DNA of 64,000 bases from Candidatus Zixiibacteriota bacterium. GTDB lineage: Bacteria > Zixibacteria > MSB-5A5 > GN15 > JACZUZ01. This document shows positions 61,702 to 64,000 of this stretch, piece by piece; within the stretch, counting starts at the first letter, position 1; every line of letters starts with the position of its first letter. The stretch covers positions 1 through 64,000 of the forward strand of contig JAJRPJ010000004.1 in assembly GCA_024280835.1 (NCBI GenBank), given 5' to 3'. Below the pieces are notes generated by a model. The model saw only the letters and a list, made by a program, of their open reading frames with translations. It was not told where the DNA came from and did not search any database. Both the position numbers and the translations under genes were made by a program.

Positions 61702-62540
61702 AAATACGTGAAGATCCATCAGTTCCGATTCCTGATGTAGACGGTGATGGTGTTCGTGATTTTTGCGATAACTGCCCAAATATATCCAATCCAGACCAAC
61801 TTGATGGTGACGGTGATGGAGTTGGAGATGTTTGTGATGCTTGCCCCAGCGCTTCTGGAAACGACACCGACAATGATGATATCTGCGATGATGTTGACAA
61901 TTGTGTCACTACGCCAAATCCTGACCAAACTGATTCAGACGGGGACGGTATTGGTGATGTATGTGACGCATGCCCCAATGACCCCGACAATGACATTGAC
62001 GCTGACGGTTTTTGCGCCGATGTTGACAATTGTCCGAATGTGTTAAATTCGTTCCAAATAGACAGTGACAATGATGGTATTGGTGATCTCTGTGACGTTT
62101 GCCCTAATGATCCTAACAATGATATAGATGGTGATGGACTTTGCGCTGATGTTGATAACTGTCCGACTGTTGCTAATCCCGCACAAGTTGACAGTGACGG
62201 TGATGGTGTTGGTGATGTTTGTGACGCTTGCCCTGGCGCCGATGATTTGCAGGATGCAGATGGCGACGGTGTGCCAGATGCTTGTGATGAGTGTCCGCTT
62301 GAACCGAACCCATGTACTTGCTGTGATGTGGCAGGTGACGCTAACCATGACGGTTCATTCAATATTGCGGATGTGACTTTTAGTATCGCGCGAATTTTCT
62401 CGAGTGGCCCAGCTCCGATTTGTTCCGATGAGGCCGACTCTAACGGTGACAATACTTTCAATATTGCCGACGTGACTTATGAAATCGCTCGTATTTTCGC
62501 TGGTGGCCCAGCTCCTATTTGTGGAACCACGGGTATGTAA
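61623..62540 (+). CDS. Thrombospondin type-3 / dockerin-like C-terminal part of the frameshifted protein
   Basis: Continues the preceding frame after a -1 shift; the first residues [26 protein letters not shown] complete the propeller. Then come about five Ca-binding TSP3-type units of 35-40 residues (pattern DxDGDG(V/I)xDxCDxCP, e.g. [20 protein letters not shown]). Last is a tandem dockerin-like pair ([22 protein letters not shown] and [20 protein letters not shown], each with GGPAPIC-type ends). The TSP3 units bind calcium; the dockerin-like pair could anchor the protein to a cell-surface complex. A terminator follows at 62584. Confidence 0.85.
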   Translation: MLGRFPFTGADSLYYASNEDGTLFILKIREDPSVPIPDVDGDGVRDFCDNCPNISNPDQLDGDGDGVGDVCDACPSASGNDTDNDDICDDVDNCVTTPNPDQTDSDGDGIGDVCDACPNDPDNDIDADGFCADVDNCPNVLNSFQIDSDNDGIGDLCDVCPNDPNNDIDGDGLCADVDNCPTVANPAQVDSDGDGVGDVCDACPGADDLQDADGDGVPDACDECPLEPNPCTCCDVAGDANHDGSFNIADVTFSIARIFSSGPAPICSDEADSNGDNTFNIADVTYEIARIFAGGPAPICGTTGM

Positions 62541-62583
62541 CTGTACAATATAGTAGGACATTCTTGAAATGAGCGTTATTTGG

Positions 62584-62613
62584 GGGAGCTAGTTAATCTA
62601 GCTCCCTTTTTTT
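62584..62613 (+). terminator. Intrinsic terminator
   Basis: GGGAGCTAG/CTAGCTCCC (62584-62592 / 62598-62606) with seven T's, 44 bp after the stop of the TSP3 gene. Confidence 0.9.
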
Positions 62614-62668
62614 GTTGAAACAGTGAATTATCATATTTGAAATTCATACCTACTAGGGAGAAATTGTT

Positions 62669-63088
62669 ATGAAGCATTTCCGTAAAGAATTATGGTTCGA
62701 GATTCCGACACGCGTAGCATTGATAAATATCACCGACGAAGTTCAAGTCTGCATTGATGAAAGTGGTGTCACCGAGGGGTTGGCGTTGATCAATGCAATG
62801 CACATTACTGCTTCGGTGTTTATCAATGATGACGAATCAGGATTGCATGATGATTATCTGCGTTGGCTGGAGAGATTGGCGCCGCATGAACCGCTCTCGC
62901 AGTATCGGCACAACAATACTGGTGAAGACAATGCTGATGCGCATTTGAAGCGTCAGATTATGGGTCGCGAAGTTATGGTGGCTATCACCAATGGCGTACT
63001 TGATTTTGGGCCTTGGGAGAGAATATTCTATGGCGAATTCGATGGACGCAGGAAAAAACGAGCCTTGGTGAAAATTATTGGTGACTAA
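62669..63088 (+). CDS. YjbQ/UPF0047-family protein
   Basis: 139 residues; GGGAGAAA before the ATG. Conserved UPF0047 features: the N-terminal [46 protein letters not shown], the [22 protein letters not shown] core, and [25 protein letters not shown] at the end. The family has been linked to secondary thiamine-phosphate synthase activity, though its physiological role is open. Convergent with the next gene. Confidence 0.92.
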   Translation: MKHFRKELWFEIPTRVALINITDEVQVCIDESGVTEGLALINAMHITASVFINDDESGLHDDYLRWLERLAPHEPLSQYRHNNTGEDNADAHLKRQIMGREVMVAITNGVLDFGPWERIFYGEFDGRRKKRALVKIIGD

Positions 63089-63124
63089 CTCTGAAGAAAA
63101 TATCAGAAGAAGATATTGGTTTTT

Positions 63125-64000
63125 TCAGGAAAGCTTTTTGGAGAACCTGAGTATTCCAATAGTCACTATCACAGGCGCGAAGAGTGTCAACGGCCAGACG
63201 AACTGCCAGAGGTCCGCTAGAGCGCTGCCTTTGAGTAAGATTCCTCTGAGGATAACCAAGAAGTATGTTAGCGGCAAAGCGTGGGCTAAGTTTTGAATTA
63301 TCCAAGGCATTGATGAGACTGGAAACATGAATCCAGAGAGAAGGATATTCGGTAGAAAGAAAAAGAACGACATTTGCATCGCTTGAATTTGAGTTTTGGC
63401 GATGGTAGAAATTACCATGCCGACCCCCAAACTTGCGACGATAAACACAAAGCCCACCGCGTATAATTCGACAAAACTACCGCGCAGGGGAATACTAAAA
63501 ACATACATCGCAATTAGTAGCACTAGTGTCATCTGAATAAATCCAACTATAACGTAAGGAATTATTTTTCCAATCATCAACTCAGCTTTGCTGACAGGAG
63601 TCGTAATTAGCGCTTCAAGAGCCCCTGTTTCGCGTTCACGTACTATGGCTGCGGCTGTCACTAGGACCATTGTCATAGTTAGAATCACACCAATCAAACC
63701 CGGAACGATATAGTTAGCTGAGCGCAAATCAGGATTGTAGAGCGCTCGAACTCGAACATCAAACGGAGTTGTTGACCCTCCAGCGGCGGAGAGTTGTTCG
63801 CCGACAACTTCTATATTCATACTTAGGCCGACTTGCGCCGAAGCCGAGAGGGCTGAACTAGCTAGCAACGGGTCTGAAGCATCGACCATAACTCCGATTT
63901 GCGCTGACCCTCGCTTGACATTGCGTGAGTAATCACCTTTGAAGAGAACAGCTACTTTGGCGCGTTCATGATCGATTTCTTCTCTGGCTTCGGCAAAACT
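63125..64000 (-). CDS. ABC-2 type transport permease (5' end outside window)
   Basis: The minus frame runs from the stop at 63125 to the window edge; the reading beyond the ATG at 63889 is [28 protein letters not shown], i.e. the start is further upstream. At least 291 residues seen. ABC-2 membrane region: an extracytoplasmic part, then six spans including [38 protein letters not shown], the typical ABC-2 loop. Its C-terminus ([15 protein letters not shown]) is complete. It resembles YhhJ/YbhR/YbhS-type permeases for drug or lipid export. The partner ATPase is presumably upstream, outside the window. Confidence 0.88.
   Translation of the reverse strand, partial: [291 protein letters not shown]

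Noticed and set aside
61664-62461. 265-codon minus frame over the TSP3 repeats
   Set aside because: Ser/Pro-rich shadow of the calcium-binding repeats; no leader, no Shine-Dalgarno and the plus frame has the conserved repeats.

Overview
The window reads as chromosomal DNA of a Gram-negative bacterium of the FCB superphylum, most plausibly the candidate phylum Zixibacteria or a close relative. This rests on protein style, not on a marker search: many large secreted proteins ending in aromatic residues (outer-membrane beta-barrels), an anti-sigma-like protein with a Por/T9SS-type C-terminal sorting domain (YPNPFNP motif), a C-terminal dockerin-like pair (GDANHDG..FNIADVT) behind thrombospondin type-3 repeats, tandem Cys-containing Ig-like repeats, frequent TTG/GTG starts and a mid-40s GC content estimated by eye. 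No rRNA, tRNA, CRISPR array, prophage or IS element was found.

Layout. 1-5.1 kb: cell-surface genes (tandem-repeat protein cut by the window edge, beta-barrel, helical-repeat protein). 5.1-9.4 kb: histidine kinase, NtrC-type regulator and a Schlafen-AlbA_2/HATPase protein in one direction. 9.6-16 kb: thioesterase, secreted hypothetical, P1B-type metal ATPase, an ECF sigma factor with a small membrane partner behind a block of four REP hairpins, and an MFS exporter. 16-24.9 kb: a leftward housekeeping run (trans-sulfuration PLP enzyme, methyltransferase, rpe, lipoprotein, PASTA protein, rsmB, a cysteine-less radical-SAM/DUF2344 fusion, a small zinc protein). 25-27.7 kb: a three-gene DUF4388 operon. 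28-41.1 kb: glycosyltransferase and MurJ-like flippase, then genes suggesting inositol-lipid synthesis (CDP-alcohol phosphatidyltransferase, PfkB kinase, inositol-3-phosphate synthase) interrupted by a REP-associated transposase and its hairpins; then tmk, S41 protease, TauE/SafE, DUF1634 and a HAD phosphatase. 41-47.9 kb: asnS, unknown secreted and small proteins, DUF899 and an ArsR/SRPBCC pair. 48-60.1 kb: two secreted M1 aminopeptidases, an acetolactate-synthase-like enzyme coupled to a BNR lipoprotein, an ECF sigma/anti-sigma pair and an SDR. 60.4-64 kb: a frameshifted LVIVD/TSP3/dockerin protein, a YjbQ-family protein and an ABC-2 permease cut by the edge.

The most interesting items are: (1) a complete REP/RAYT system in which every hairpin carries the GTAG foot, one hairpin lies in frame inside the transposase gene, and a duplicated flank differs by clean loss of one hairpin; (2) an anti-sigma factor that combines a cytoplasmic zinc motif, one membrane span and an outer-surface sorting domain; (3) a radical-SAM/DUF2344 fusion that has lost its iron-sulfur cysteines; (4) an inositol-3-phosphate synthase with a histone-H1-like basic tail.
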